Notes: a model not told the origin generated them from the sequence alone. DNA of 64,000 bases from Candidatus Saccharimonadota bacterium (GCA_009785325.1 WQWN01000005.1:1-64000), one strand, 5' to 3'. Shown: positions 40,118 to 49,325, counted from the stretch's first letter. Program-made: numbers and translations.

Positions 40118-40795
40118 ATGTACGGAACACATGCACAGCAACTATTTGACGAACTACAAAAGCACGGCATAATTGGCGCGACCGGTAGGATTAGTGTCGA
40201 GCTTCTAAACGTGGAGTGTGATGTGAATGAGAAAAGTGCCGTTGGTGACCTACTTCAGGAATGGCTTGGCGCATGGATGACTGAGGTTGGCTTCTACCAC
40301 AGGACTGGTCCTAATACACAGGAGTTCCCTGATTTCTACTTGGGCGAAACGGACACCGCTGATCTACTAGAGGTAAAGTCGTTTAATTTTAATGCTACAC
40401 CAGCCTTCGATGTCGCCAACTTTGATGCGTATGTACGAAGCGTAACCGAGAAAGCATATCGTATCGATGCTGACTACCTCATCTTTGGTTATACCTTGAC
40501 GGAGCATGGCTTAAAAGTTGAGCAAGTTTGGCTGAAGAAAATCTGGGAAATAACCTGCCCTAGCGAGGCGTACGCCCTGAAGACGCAGAACAAACAAAGC
40601 AAGATTATCAACATCCGCCCTTATGATTTCAAGAATATGTCCCGCGGCTTCCAGCCATTCGCTAACCGTCGAGAGTTTGTCGAGGCGATTAGGCTGACGC
40701 TGGCAAGCTATCCAATGCGAACAATGCCGGCTCAGGATTGGATTGAGGCTGTTCAGACAAGTTATACCGGGACTCGTCCAGGAAGCTCGCTCTGA
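40118..40795 (+). CDS. Type II restriction endonuclease, NgoBV/NlaIV-like
   Basis: HGIIGATGRISVELLN, VGDLLQEWLGAWM, NTQEFPDFYLGETDTADLLEVKSFNF (PD-(D/E)xK). Confidence 0.6.
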   Translation: MYGTHAQQLFDELQKHGIIGATGRISVELLNVECDVNEKSAVGDLLQEWLGAWMTEVGFYHRTGPNTQEFPDFYLGETDTADLLEVKSFNFNATPAFDVANFDAYVRSVTEKAYRIDADYLIFGYTLTEHGLKVEQVWLKKIWEITCPSEAYALKTQNKQSKIINIRPYDFKNMSRGFQPFANRREFVEAIRLTLASYPMRTMPAQDWIEAVQTSYTGTRPGSSL

Positions 40796-42077
40796 CAACC
40801 CTGTCGCCGATAAGTCGAATAGCGTTTATGCTCACGGAGTTGCCCAGCAGGTCAAAAGCGTCTTTATAAGAAACTGGAGAGAGATCATAGTCTTCTGGAA
40901 ATCCGAAAAGGCGTAACCCTTCACGGGTGGAGAGGCGTCTGAAGCCGCTTTTGTCGACGACCGCCATCTTCGTTACATCCATCGCAACTAAAGTCGGGGT
41001 CAAGTCGTTTGGGTCTAGGATATTGCTTATATCAAAACTCAGTTTACCCGCAACGATGTTATAGCCACGCAGATCCTCTCTATCGGAAGCCTGCTTCGGC
41101 GTCTCGAAAGAGAGGTATTTCTTCTCGACGAGATCGTCTAGTGTGCTCTTCAATTTCACAATGCTCTCCTTACTGTTGTCGATAGCGCCCAGGTGGAAAG
41201 ATACTATATCATCCAAAGTGAGAGGCATGCCGTCAGACCATTTTATTCCCTTCAGCTCCGCCCAATCCTTTCGGCGTCGCTGACGAAGGATTGCTTCGAG
41301 GAGGGTCTTTTGCTCATCAGACACCGCACCCTTAAGTTCAACGTCCCAGCTGTGGATGTTGTTTTTACCACCACGCTTATCTTTAATCTGCTTACCGACT
41401 AGATCTTTGACCTCATATTTCTCTAGCAATTTCTTAGCGAGAGGCTTGTCGATATAAAGCGACTTGTCAGCCTCTGCTTCTAGAATATCTCCCAACTTGG
41501 ACGGCGACCGTGGAATGTCATCCAAATCTATGTAGCCATCAAGCGACCCGACGATATAGATCCTTTTGCGTTTTTGCGGTACGCCATGATTACTTGCATC
41601 GAGCAGTTCCCAAGAAGTTTTATAGCCCAAGTCTTCCAAATGAGACAGTATAGTCTCCAGTGTACGCCCAATAGGTTTTGCCTTATCAACACGGTCGTGG
41701 GTAACTAGACCCTCAACATTCTCTAGTAAGAATGCTCGTGGCTTTTTCTCGCGCAAGATTTCTTCGATAGTAAAGAACAGCGTCCCTCTGGTATCTAGAA
41801 AGCCTTTTCGTGAGCCTGCCGAGCTAAATGGTTGGCAAGGAAACCCAGCAAGTAATACATCAAAGTCTGGTATGTCTTTAGGGTCAACCTGTGTGATGTC
41901 TCCATGAATCTCATCTCCTGGGAAGTTCTTTGAATAAACAGAGATAGCGTGCGGTTTAATTTCAGAGGTAAAAACGCATTTGCCAGAGAGATCATTCCTC
42001 TCGAGCGCCTGTTCTAGACCGATACGGATACCTCCCAGTCCAGCGAACAAATCGATATATCTAACCGTTTCCCGCAT
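40689..42077 (-). CDS. C5-cytosine DNA methyltransferase
   Basis: YIDLFAGLGGIRIGLEQAL, LAGFPCQPFSSAGSRKGF, FLLENVEGL, GNSVSINAIRLIGDRV. Confidence 0.95.
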   Translation of the reverse strand: MRETVRYIDLFAGLGGIRIGLEQALERNDLSGKCVFTSEIKPHAISVYSKNFPGDEIHGDITQVDPKDIPDFDVLLAGFPCQPFSSAGSRKGFLDTRGTLFFTIEEILREKKPRAFLLENVEGLVTHDRVDKAKPIGRTLETILSHLEDLGYKTSWELLDASNHGVPQKRKRIYIVGSLDGYIDLDDIPRSPSKLGDILEAEADKSLYIDKPLAKKLLEKYEVKDLVGKQIKDKRGGKNNIHSWDVELKGAVSDEQKTLLEAILRQRRRKDWAELKGIKWSDGMPLTLDDIVSFHLGAIDNSKESIVKLKSTLDDLVEKKYLSFETPKQASDREDLRGYNIVAGKLSFDISNILDPNDLTPTLVAMDVTKMAVVDKSGFRRLSTREGLRLFGFPEDYDLSPVSYKDAFDLLGNSVSINAIRLIGDRVVRASFLDESRYNLSEQPQSNPEPALFALDSLPASA

Positions 42078-42311
42078 ATATTTTGATTATACCATAAGCG
42101 ACCGAAGAAAACTAATGAATCTCCCCATAAGAAATCGTGAAAATTCTAGATTCTCCCGCCGTCAAAACCAATGTATTCCCACCACCCCCAACAGATGAGC
42201 CACCTGTCGGGACAACCTCCAAACACCCCTATAATCGCCCTTCGACTGCATTTGACTTCCATGCTATCTTGAGACCAGCCCGCGCATAACGCCGGCAGAA
42301 AGGAGGTTCGC

Positions 42312-42566
42312 ATGAATAGAGCTAATAGTCACAATCGTCCGACGCTACGTCTTTTGCTGTCTGGCCACCAGACGAGAAGCACTACTGGTTTAGCGCACGA
42401 GCGGAGCGACACTCATATATCTTTTATATATGCCACCCATCGGGACAGGCATCACCACAGGGGGCTTAGTCCCGATGGGATCCGCCCCCGACAAACCAAA
42501 ATAATCCCAAGGGAGCTCCTATTATATAGGACTCTGGACAGACATCTCGGAGGCAGCTTTGGCTAG
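42312..42566 (+). CDS. Small ORF with strong Shine-Dalgarno upstream of the recombinase
   Basis: agaaaggaggttcgcATG; overlaps the next ORF; contains a DNA hairpin at 42436-42479. Confidence 0.4.
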   Translation: MNRANSHNRPTLRLLLSGHQTRSTTGLAHERSDTHISFIYATHRDRHHHRGLSPDGIRPRQTKIIPRELLLYRTLDRHLGGSFG

Positions 42567-42744
42567 TCCCACCAAGAAGCGACCGCGAGGTCGCCCAAGG
42601 ACTAGCAATGGTGTGACGATATTCCCCGTCCGCCGAAATCCTGATATTTCAGAGATTTCTCGGGCTTTTATCGAACTGGGGCAGTATTTTTCAGAGAAGC
42701 GCGTTAAAATGAATCAGAAAGGGGCGAAAAATGCTGGACTTTAA
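42559..42744 (+). CDS. Small basic AT-hook-like protein
   Basis: TTG start; MASPTKKRPRGRPRTSN; overlaps the recombinase ORF. Confidence 0.45.
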   Translation: MASPTKKRPRGRPRTSNGVTIFPVRRNPDISEISRAFIELGQYFSEKRVKMNQKGAKNAGL

Positions 42745-44402
42745 TCAAAATCCAAGGTTGAATGGGAGTGCGATGGAGAACAAAACACCGATGTTAAATC
42801 TGAAACGAGCAGTCTCGTACTTGCGCGTCTCAACCCGCGACCAAGCGGAGCGAGACGGCGAAATCGACGGCTACTCCATACCAGCTCAACGCGAGGCTAA
42901 TAAGGATAAGGCGTTGTCACTAGGCGCTGTGGTCGTCAAGGAGTTTTCAGACAAGGGCGCATCCGCCAAATATGCCAACCGCCCGGGTCTGCAAGATATG
43001 TTGGAGTATATCAAAGACCCCGACAACGAAATCTCCTATGTTATCGTCCACAAAATCGACCGCCTGGCTCGCAATCGCGAAGATGACGCCACGATTAGTC
43101 GTATTTTCCGAGTCAGGCATCAAACTCATCTCGACTAGCGAGGGTATCGACAATACGCCAGCCGGCATGATGATGCACGGCATCCTCGCCACGATGGCGG
43201 AGTTTTACAGTCAGAACCTCGCCCGTGAAGCTCTCAAAGGCATGGCACAGAAAGTAAAGAAAGGCGGCACGGTCGGCAAAGCACCCCTCGGCTACAAAAA
43301 TGTCCGCTATGTCGACAGTAACGGTCGTGAGGTGCGGACTGTCGAACTAGACGACGAGCGAGCGCCGTTCGTCACTGAGGCATTCAGGCTCTACTCGACT
43401 GGCAAATGGTCGATCCATAATCTCGCCATCGAGCTTGCCGACCGCGGATTCACCACCTCGCCGACTCCTCGCAAGCCCAGCAAGCCAATTAGCGAGAAAT
43501 CTCTCAACCCGCTGCTACAAAATCCCTACTATCTCGGTAAGGTCAAGTTTCAAGGCGTACTGCACGATGACAAACACGCCAAACTAACAGATGAAATAAC
43601 TTTTAGAAAGGTTCAAGAAGTAATGAAAAATCACCAAAACGGCGAGCGCAAGCGCATCAACGACCACTATCTCAAATCCACTGTCTACTGCGGTGAATGT
43701 GGCAGTCGGCTCATCATCAACGCCAGTAAGTCACGGAGCGGCACATATTATCTGTACTTCGTATGTATCGGCAGACAGTCCAAGCGGACGAGTTGCCAGC
43801 AAAAGGCGATCCTCACCTACGAGATCGAGGATCAAATCACCGAATACTACAAGCAAATCGAGTTCACGGAGGAATATTGCGAACAACTCCGTAAACAAAT
43901 GGTCGCCGACATAGCCAAGCAGAAAGCACTGTCCACCAAGAATCGCGACGAACTGCGTCGGGAGCGGGACAGGCTGAAAGACAAACAGCGCAAATTACTC
44001 GAAGCTTATTATGATAATGTTGTCAACAAAGACCTGCTCCGAGAAGAACAAGAAAATATCACGAAACAACAAACGAATATCGATGCCCAGCTGGCGATAG
44101 CGGAGGACGAATACGACATAGTCGAACAACAGCTAATGGCAACACTCAAACTGATTGGCAACTGCCACAAAGCCTACCAATCTGCTCCGCCGAATATACG
44201 ACGGGCATTCAACCAAGCCTTCTTTGAGAAAATCTATGTCAGCCCCAATAAAGCCGATAGTACAAAAGTTATCATCTCCGCTGATCTCGCCGAGCCATTC
44301 CACAGCACAGTAAAAAACCATCACCTTCTTAAGAGCAATGGTTGGAGTCAGGATGGTCTGGTGGGGGCGGCTGGACTTGAACCAGCGGCCAATCGGTTAT
44401 GA
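42731..44402 (+). pseudogene. Large serine recombinase (resolvase + recombinase + zinc ribbon), frameshifted near 43100
   Basis: Frame 1 RAVSYLRVSTRDQAERDGEIDGYSIPAQREAN...IDRLARNREDDATIS; continues in the +1 frame ESGIKLISTSEGIDNTPAGMMMHGILATMAEFYSQNLAREALKGM...CGECGSRL. Confidence 0.8.
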
Positions 44403-44434
44403 GCCGACTGCTCTAACCACTGAGCTACGCCCCC
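44359..44434 (-). tRNA. tRNA with CAT anticodon (Ile2 or Met), CCA encoded
   Basis: Reverse complement GGGGGCGTAGCTCAGTGGTTAGAGCAGTCGGCTCATAACCGATTGGCCGCTGGTTCAAGTCCAGCCGCCCCCACCA. Confidence 0.9.
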
Positions 44435-44557
44435 AATAGGAAAACTATACCATGTTAATTTTACTCATTCTCGGAAAACCTCAAGTAGACTTGGTTTCTC
44501 TCTCGAATATTTGAATTATAGCATAGATCGGCTGGTGGGTTTTGATATAATTGAAGT

Positions 44558-44992
44558 ATGAACGGAATGCGTACAAAAATTCGGAAGACTTGGTATCGGG
44601 TGAAGCGGGACTTTTTGACGACACAAAATGTAGTGATGATAGTAGCGATCATGTTGGGGCTGAATTGGACGTGGTCAGCAATTTCGACGATGCATAGGAA
44701 TTATGATCTACAGAGGCGGATTGAGAGTATGAGGCGAGAAGAAGTCATTTTGGATCTTGAGACGCAAGCTCTAGAGCATGAAGCGGCTTTTTATCAGTCG
44801 CGGGAGTTTCAGGAGTTGGCGGCGAGGGAAAGATTAGGATTAGCGAATCCTGGAGAGAGAGTGTTACTTTTACCGCCGAATAGTGAAGAAGCGACAAACA
44901 GGCACTCAGTAGTAGATATGAGTGAAAGCGAAGGAGAGAGTAATTTATACCAATGGATGACGTTTCTGTTTGGTGGAAGCGCTAGAAATTAG
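44558..44992 (+). CDS. DivIC/FtsB-like septum formation initiator
   Basis: TM, coiled coil, EHEAAFYQSREFQELAARERLGLANPGERVLLLPP. Confidence 0.7.
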   Translation: MNGMRTKIRKTWYRVKRDFLTTQNVVMIVAIMLGLNWTWSAISTMHRNYDLQRRIESMRREEVILDLETQALEHEAAFYQSREFQELAARERLGLANPGERVLLLPPNSEEATNRHSVVDMSESEGESNLYQWMTFLFGGSARN

Positions 44993-47538
44993 GACTTAAC
45001 TGGCAATAATGTACGTACTATAAGTATAGATACAGCTATAACTCCGACCACTCCAAATACTACACCTAAAACCCGCAAATTAACATCAGTTATCTCCGAG
45101 CTTGTCACTCCGTACCCAGTATTTGGTACTCCAGGCAATTGGCCTAACTGGTCTCCGTTACTTCCACCTCCTAACAGTTCATACTGTGCCACAAAAGTAG
45201 TGTCAGCTACTATAACTACGTCATCTATTTCATCATAAGATACAAATACCCCAGTAGTAGACTCTCCTATAAATTTCAACCAGCCTATAAATATATATTT
45301 CGTATCTGAATAATCTACTTCTGGCACTTCTTGCGGATGCCAGTGTGGAGAAATAGCACTAGGGCCAGAGATAGTAATTGACTCTTCTCTCAGGTCAGGC
45401 GCGCCTACACCAGTAAATATCCCTCGTGATTTGTCTGTAATATATGTGATAATCAAATCTACTTCTGCTACCGACCCGAATACGTAGTTAATGTCGAAGT
45501 TATTGATAGGATGATTAAATACAGATGTCGACGCGAACGAGAGAGGTATTCTATACGCAATATTCTCTAATTCTGCTGGTGGATTAAATGCTCCATTTCC
45601 AGCCCAGTTGCCTGAGAATATTACATCTTCACTAAGCGTAATACGGAGATAGCGCATTGGAGACGTAAGAGGAGCAGTTGGGATAGTGGCTAGGTAGGTA
45701 GTGATACCTGCTACATAGATGCCACCACCGTTGAAGGTAGCGATATTACTCAAGAAAGCGCCAGAATGTCCTATGAAGTGAGTACCAACAGCAGACCGAT
45801 AGATACCCCCTCCTCGGAGAGCTGAGTTGCCACTAATTAAACCGTTTATCATAAAAAACTCAATAGTACTCGTAGCCGTCGCACCCCATATATGCACCCC
45901 GCCTCCACGTTCTGCCGAGTTATTATTAATATTACCACCATACATATTAAACTTTGTATGATGGTTAGCTGCACCAACTACAGACACTCCACCGCCATTT
46001 CCGTCATTAGTGGCATTTACGCCAGTAGCGCCTATTGCGGTTGCTTCATTGTATGATATTGTGCCACCCTTTAGATTAAATATTGCATTACTTGTCACAT
46101 GAACTCCACCGCCACGTATTGCCTGATTACCCTTAATATACCCGTCATTCATTGTGAAAACTGACCCCGCCCTACCAACGAACACTCCACCGCCACCCAA
46201 AACATTTACATGAGCAGCGACAGTAATCGATGAAGTACATGTATTACGATGAATAGTGCCTCCGTTCATAGTAAACGCTGCTGCGCCTGAAACATGAACT
46301 CCGCCACCAGCTGGGAGAGTAGAGTTGTCACGAATTTCCCCATCTTCCATAATGAAACTACTTCCCGTTTCGCCTACAAACACTCCGCCGCCGCCACTCA
46401 GATGTACAGAATTGTCAGTAGGAATAGCGTTAGTAGTGGTACTGTTACTAATAATCCCTCCATTTTTCATAACAAACATACCGCCATTGCTGACATTTAC
46501 GCCACCACCTCTAGCACTGGTTACATTACCCCTTACTTCGCCGTAATGCATTATAAATAAAGGATTTCCAAATGTCTCATATGTGCTCCATGTACCAGTT
46601 AGGCGTGCATTACCTAAATATACACCCCCTCCAGTACCTAAGGCAGTGTTATCAAGTATGTCACCATAGTACATAACAAAGACTCCAGCACCCAGCACAC
46701 TCACGCCACCACCATCACCATGAAGACCTATTATGTGTCCACTCATATCGGATCCGTTGCCAGCATTATTTCTAATCACGCCACCGTTCATAGTAAAGGT
46801 AGAATCCCGGATACCAACACCTCCACCACGTCTAGCTGCATTATTTCTAATCACGCCACCGTTCATATCAAAAGCTGCACCATTTTCTAAATAAACACCG
46901 CCACCATGCCCTTCACCTAGGTTGAAAACTCGATTACTACTGATCTCGCCATCATTCATAATGAAAATAGCACCGCTCCCACTTACACGCACTCCGCTTC
47001 CCCCGTGACCGTTTGCAGTTCTATTGCCAGTAATCACTCCTGCATTCAGTATAAATTCTCCACCATCAATAATGTGAATTCCTCCGCTAATACCCACAGC
47101 ACTAGCATTAGGGTCTATCCTGGTTAGAGTAACTACACCCATCCCCTGTTCTTCTTCCAGCGCAAGGCGGCCACTTATAATAAAATGTCTAAAGTTTCCC
47201 TCAACATACAACGTCACTCCATCATTATCTCCAGACACTAAGGTTACATCTACACCCGAAGGAACATTAATAGCTCCGTTCGTAATATTAATATCATTCA
47301 TAACTCTAATGGTTCTGGTTCCTGCCTTTTCTGCGTAATATATAAGATCTACTAGATTGTTTACTTCCACAACCTCTCCGCTGAGTTGTATAGTATTTAT
47401 TGCCCCTACCTCTATTGAGCTAGATATATCAGTAAGAATAGTCTGTATCGAAAATACAGCTATCGTCGCTACAGATACTGCAAAACATAATCTAGTAATT
47501 GAACTACCGAACCTATTAAAAGTGTCAGCTACCCGCAT
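44989..47538 (-). CDS. Beta-helix (PMP-like) surface protein with VPNTG-type cell-wall sorting signal
   Basis: Repeats GGGVHVSG..FTMNGGTIHRN / GGGVFV; C-terminus PGVPNTGYGVTSSEITDVNLRVLGVVFGVVGVIAVSILIVRTLLPVKS. Confidence 0.85.
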   Translation of the reverse strand: MRVADTFNRFGSSITRLCFAVSVATIAVFSIQTILTDISSSIEVGAINTIQLSGEVVEVNNLVDLIYYAEKAGTRTIRVMNDINITNGAINVPSGVDVTLVSGDNDGVTLYVEGNFRHFIISGRLALEEEQGMGVVTLTRIDPNASAVGISGGIHIIDGGEFILNAGVITGNRTANGHGGSGVRVSGSGAIFIMNDGEISSNRVFNLGEGHGGGVYLENGAAFDMNGGVIRNNAARRGGGVGIRDSTFTMNGGVIRNNAGNGSDMSGHIIGLHGDGGGVSVLGAGVFVMYYGDILDNTALGTGGGVYLGNARLTGTWSTYETFGNPLFIMHYGEVRGNVTSARGGGVNVSNGGMFVMKNGGIISNSTTTNAIPTDNSVHLSGGGGVFVGETGSSFIMEDGEIRDNSTLPAGGGVHVSGAAAFTMNGGTIHRNTCTSSITVAAHVNVLGGGGVFVGRAGSVFTMNDGYIKGNQAIRGGGVHVTSNAIFNLKGGTISYNEATAIGATGVNATNDGNGGGVSVVGAANHHTKFNMYGGNINNNSAERGGGVHIWGATATSTIEFFMINGLISGNSALRGGGIYRSAVGTHFIGHSGAFLSNIATFNGGGIYVAGITTYLATIPTAPLTSPMRYLRITLSEDVIFSGNWAGNGAFNPPAELENIAYRIPLSFASTSVFNHPINNFDINYVFGSVAEVDLIITYITDKSRGIFTGVGAPDLREESITISGPSAISPHWHPQEVPEVDYSDTKYIFIGWLKFIGESTTGVFVSYDEIDDVVIVADTTFVAQYELLGGGSNGDQLGQLPGVPNTGYGVTSSEITDVNLRVLGVVFGVVGVIAVSILIVRTLLPVKS

Positions 47539-47692
47539 TTAAAATATCTTTCTCTCGCAAATCACTTTTATACCAGAAAACTTTACAAGTTTCCATACTC
47601 TATACAGTAAACACTAACATAATATAAAAGCTCACGCAATACTTATTATCAACCACTCTCTCAACATTTACTTAGCTAATATCTTACTGCAG

Positions 47693-47790
47693 TTTTTTGC
47701 CATTATCGGTTTCTGTGATATTATTTTTACAGTAGTCCACTAGTGTTAGCAGTTTCTGTAATCAACACTAGAAAGGACCACCAAACTTAA
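47693..47790 (-). repeat. Repeat B, inverted partner of 37421..37515
   Basis: Reverse complement tggtggtcctttctagtgttgattacagaaactgctaacactagtggactactgtaaaaataatatcacagaaaccgataatggcaaaaa. Confidence 0.9.
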
Positions 47791-47791
47791 T

Positions 47792-48322
47792 ATGATCTTA
47801 TTAATAGTCAAAGGTTACCCCGGGGTTGGTAAATCCACTCTCTCAAAGAAATTCGCTAAAAAGCACGATTTTGCCCTGCTCCAACAAGACCATTTTTGGT
47901 TCGGACTCAACCCTTTCACGATGAACCTCCGCTCCACCCGCCCTATCGATCGCCAAATCGGCTTCAAAAACCTCCTTTCTACCGCCAAAAACTATATTGA
48001 TGCCAAAAAACCTATCCTCACCGAAGGCGCTCTCCTCATCGACGCTCCAGGTGAACCACCAATCATTCCTAGTCTCATCAAACTCGCAGACAAACACAAT
48101 TACCGTATCGTTATAATCACTCTCCAGACAAAAGACAATGTTCGCAAAAACCGCCAAAGAAAACGCGGCTACGTCCTCCGCCCCCACATCGACAATCGCC
48201 TCAAAAAATCCGCCACAACCCAATTCGCCGACCTCGCGTCCACCACTCTCGACACTTCAAAGCTCTCCATTAAAAAGAGCCTCGAAGCCCTCGAAAACCT
48301 AGTCTTCCCAAAACAGCCTTAA
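47792..48322 (+). CDS. P-loop nucleoside/nucleotide kinase-like protein
   Basis: LLIVKGYPGVGKSTLSKKFAKKHDFALLQQDHFW. Confidence 0.7.
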   Translation: MILLIVKGYPGVGKSTLSKKFAKKHDFALLQQDHFWFGLNPFTMNLRSTRPIDRQIGFKNLLSTAKNYIDAKKPILTEGALLIDAPGEPPIIPSLIKLADKHNYRIVIITLQTKDNVRKNRQRKRGYVLRPHIDNRLKKSATTQFADLASTTLDTSKLSIKKSLEALENLVFPKQP

Positions 48323-48329
48323 CCAAATC

Positions 48330-49262
48330 CTACGCCAAAAGCAACCCAAGCATCACAGGTAGCGTCACGACCGACATAATCGTACTAATCACCACTAATT
48401 CACTCGCACTCACAGGATCGCCACCATATTTCTCTGCAAATAACCCCAGGCTCGTAGCTGTCGGCAGTGCCTGGATCAAGACCAAGATATTCCTCACCTC
48501 CATCGGTACTCCTAGCGCCCACAAAATCACCCACGTTAATGCCGGACCTACCGTTAATTGCACCGCCGCCGTAATAAACAGTCGCCTCTTCTTAATTAGC
48601 TTTTTAATCTCCGCTCTCGAAAGCATATATCCGATACAGATCAACGACAACGGTGTCATAATCTGTGCTACTGTCCCGATAGTCGAATTAAAAATCTCTG
48701 GCAACCCCGTAGATGTCACAAATAGCGCACACCCTACCATCACCGCGATAATATTCGGGTTTAGCAGCGTACTCACCAGCATCTTCCCATCGAACTTCCC
48801 CTTCATCAGATACACTCCATAACCAAACAACGCTATATTAAACGGAATAATAAACCCACAGTACGGCATCATCGCCTCTTGCCCGAAAATCGTCAGCACT
48901 AGCGGTAGCCCCAAAAACGCTGCGTTATTAAATATCAATGCAAACTGACTTTCGCTTCTCGCATATCGACCCGCTTTAGGTAACGTCCATTTATTGAAAA
49001 ACAGCTTCCCAATCACCGCCAACGACAAAAGCACTAACGTTCCGCCACCTAGCCCCATCAAAAAACTATTCAACGCCTCCCGATCAAATTCCTGTGGAAA
49101 CGCTCCAAAAAGTGCTGCCGGCATAGCTACCATCAGCAGAATATTAATTAACTGCTTATTCGTCCCTTCGGAAATCCACTTTGCTTTTCCGAGGAAAAAA
49201 CCAAGTACCATTATTAAACCTACCGTCGCTAATCTCGAATAGAACACACCTAAATCATCCAC
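48330..49262 (-). CDS. AEC (auxin efflux carrier) family transporter
   Basis: About 10 TMs, VMAMPAAL-like motif, PLSLICIGYMLS, ALPTATSLGLFAEKYGGDP. Confidence 0.8.
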   Translation of the reverse strand: MDDLGVFYSRLATVGLIMVLGFFLGKAKWISEGTNKQLINILLMVAMPAALFGAFPQEFDREALNSFLMGLGGGTLVLLSLAVIGKLFFNKWTLPKAGRYARSESQFALIFNNAAFLGLPLVLTIFGQEAMMPYCGFIIPFNIALFGYGVYLMKGKFDGKMLVSTLLNPNIIAVMVGCALFVTSTGLPEIFNSTIGTVAQIMTPLSLICIGYMLSRAEIKKLIKKRRLFITAAVQLTVGPALTWVILWALGVPMEVRNILVLIQALPTATSLGLFAEKYGGDPVSASELVVISTIMSVVTLPVMLGLLLA

Positions 49263-49300
49263 GTCCTCATTCTATCATACCGCCCACACGTTACAAAAAA

Positions 49301-49325
49301 GATACACCCCCTACGGAAGTGTATC
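49301..49325 (-). terminator. Intrinsic terminator of the 68-aa gene
   Basis: GATACAC...GTGTATC with TTTTTT on the minus strand. Confidence 0.7.

Noticed and set aside
39446-40141. 231-aa minus ORF opposite the ATPase gene
   Set aside because: No RBS or family features; antisense to a long coherent ATPase
44340-44402. C-terminal VGAAGLEPAANRL of the recombinase as a protein motif
   Set aside because: This is translation of the antisense of the adjacent tRNA gene, not a conserved domain
33004-47790. Inverted repeats as termini of an insertion sequence
   Set aside because: No DDE or HUH transposase recognised between them; only an HTH protein and a serine recombinase, so I describe inverted repeats rather than an IS
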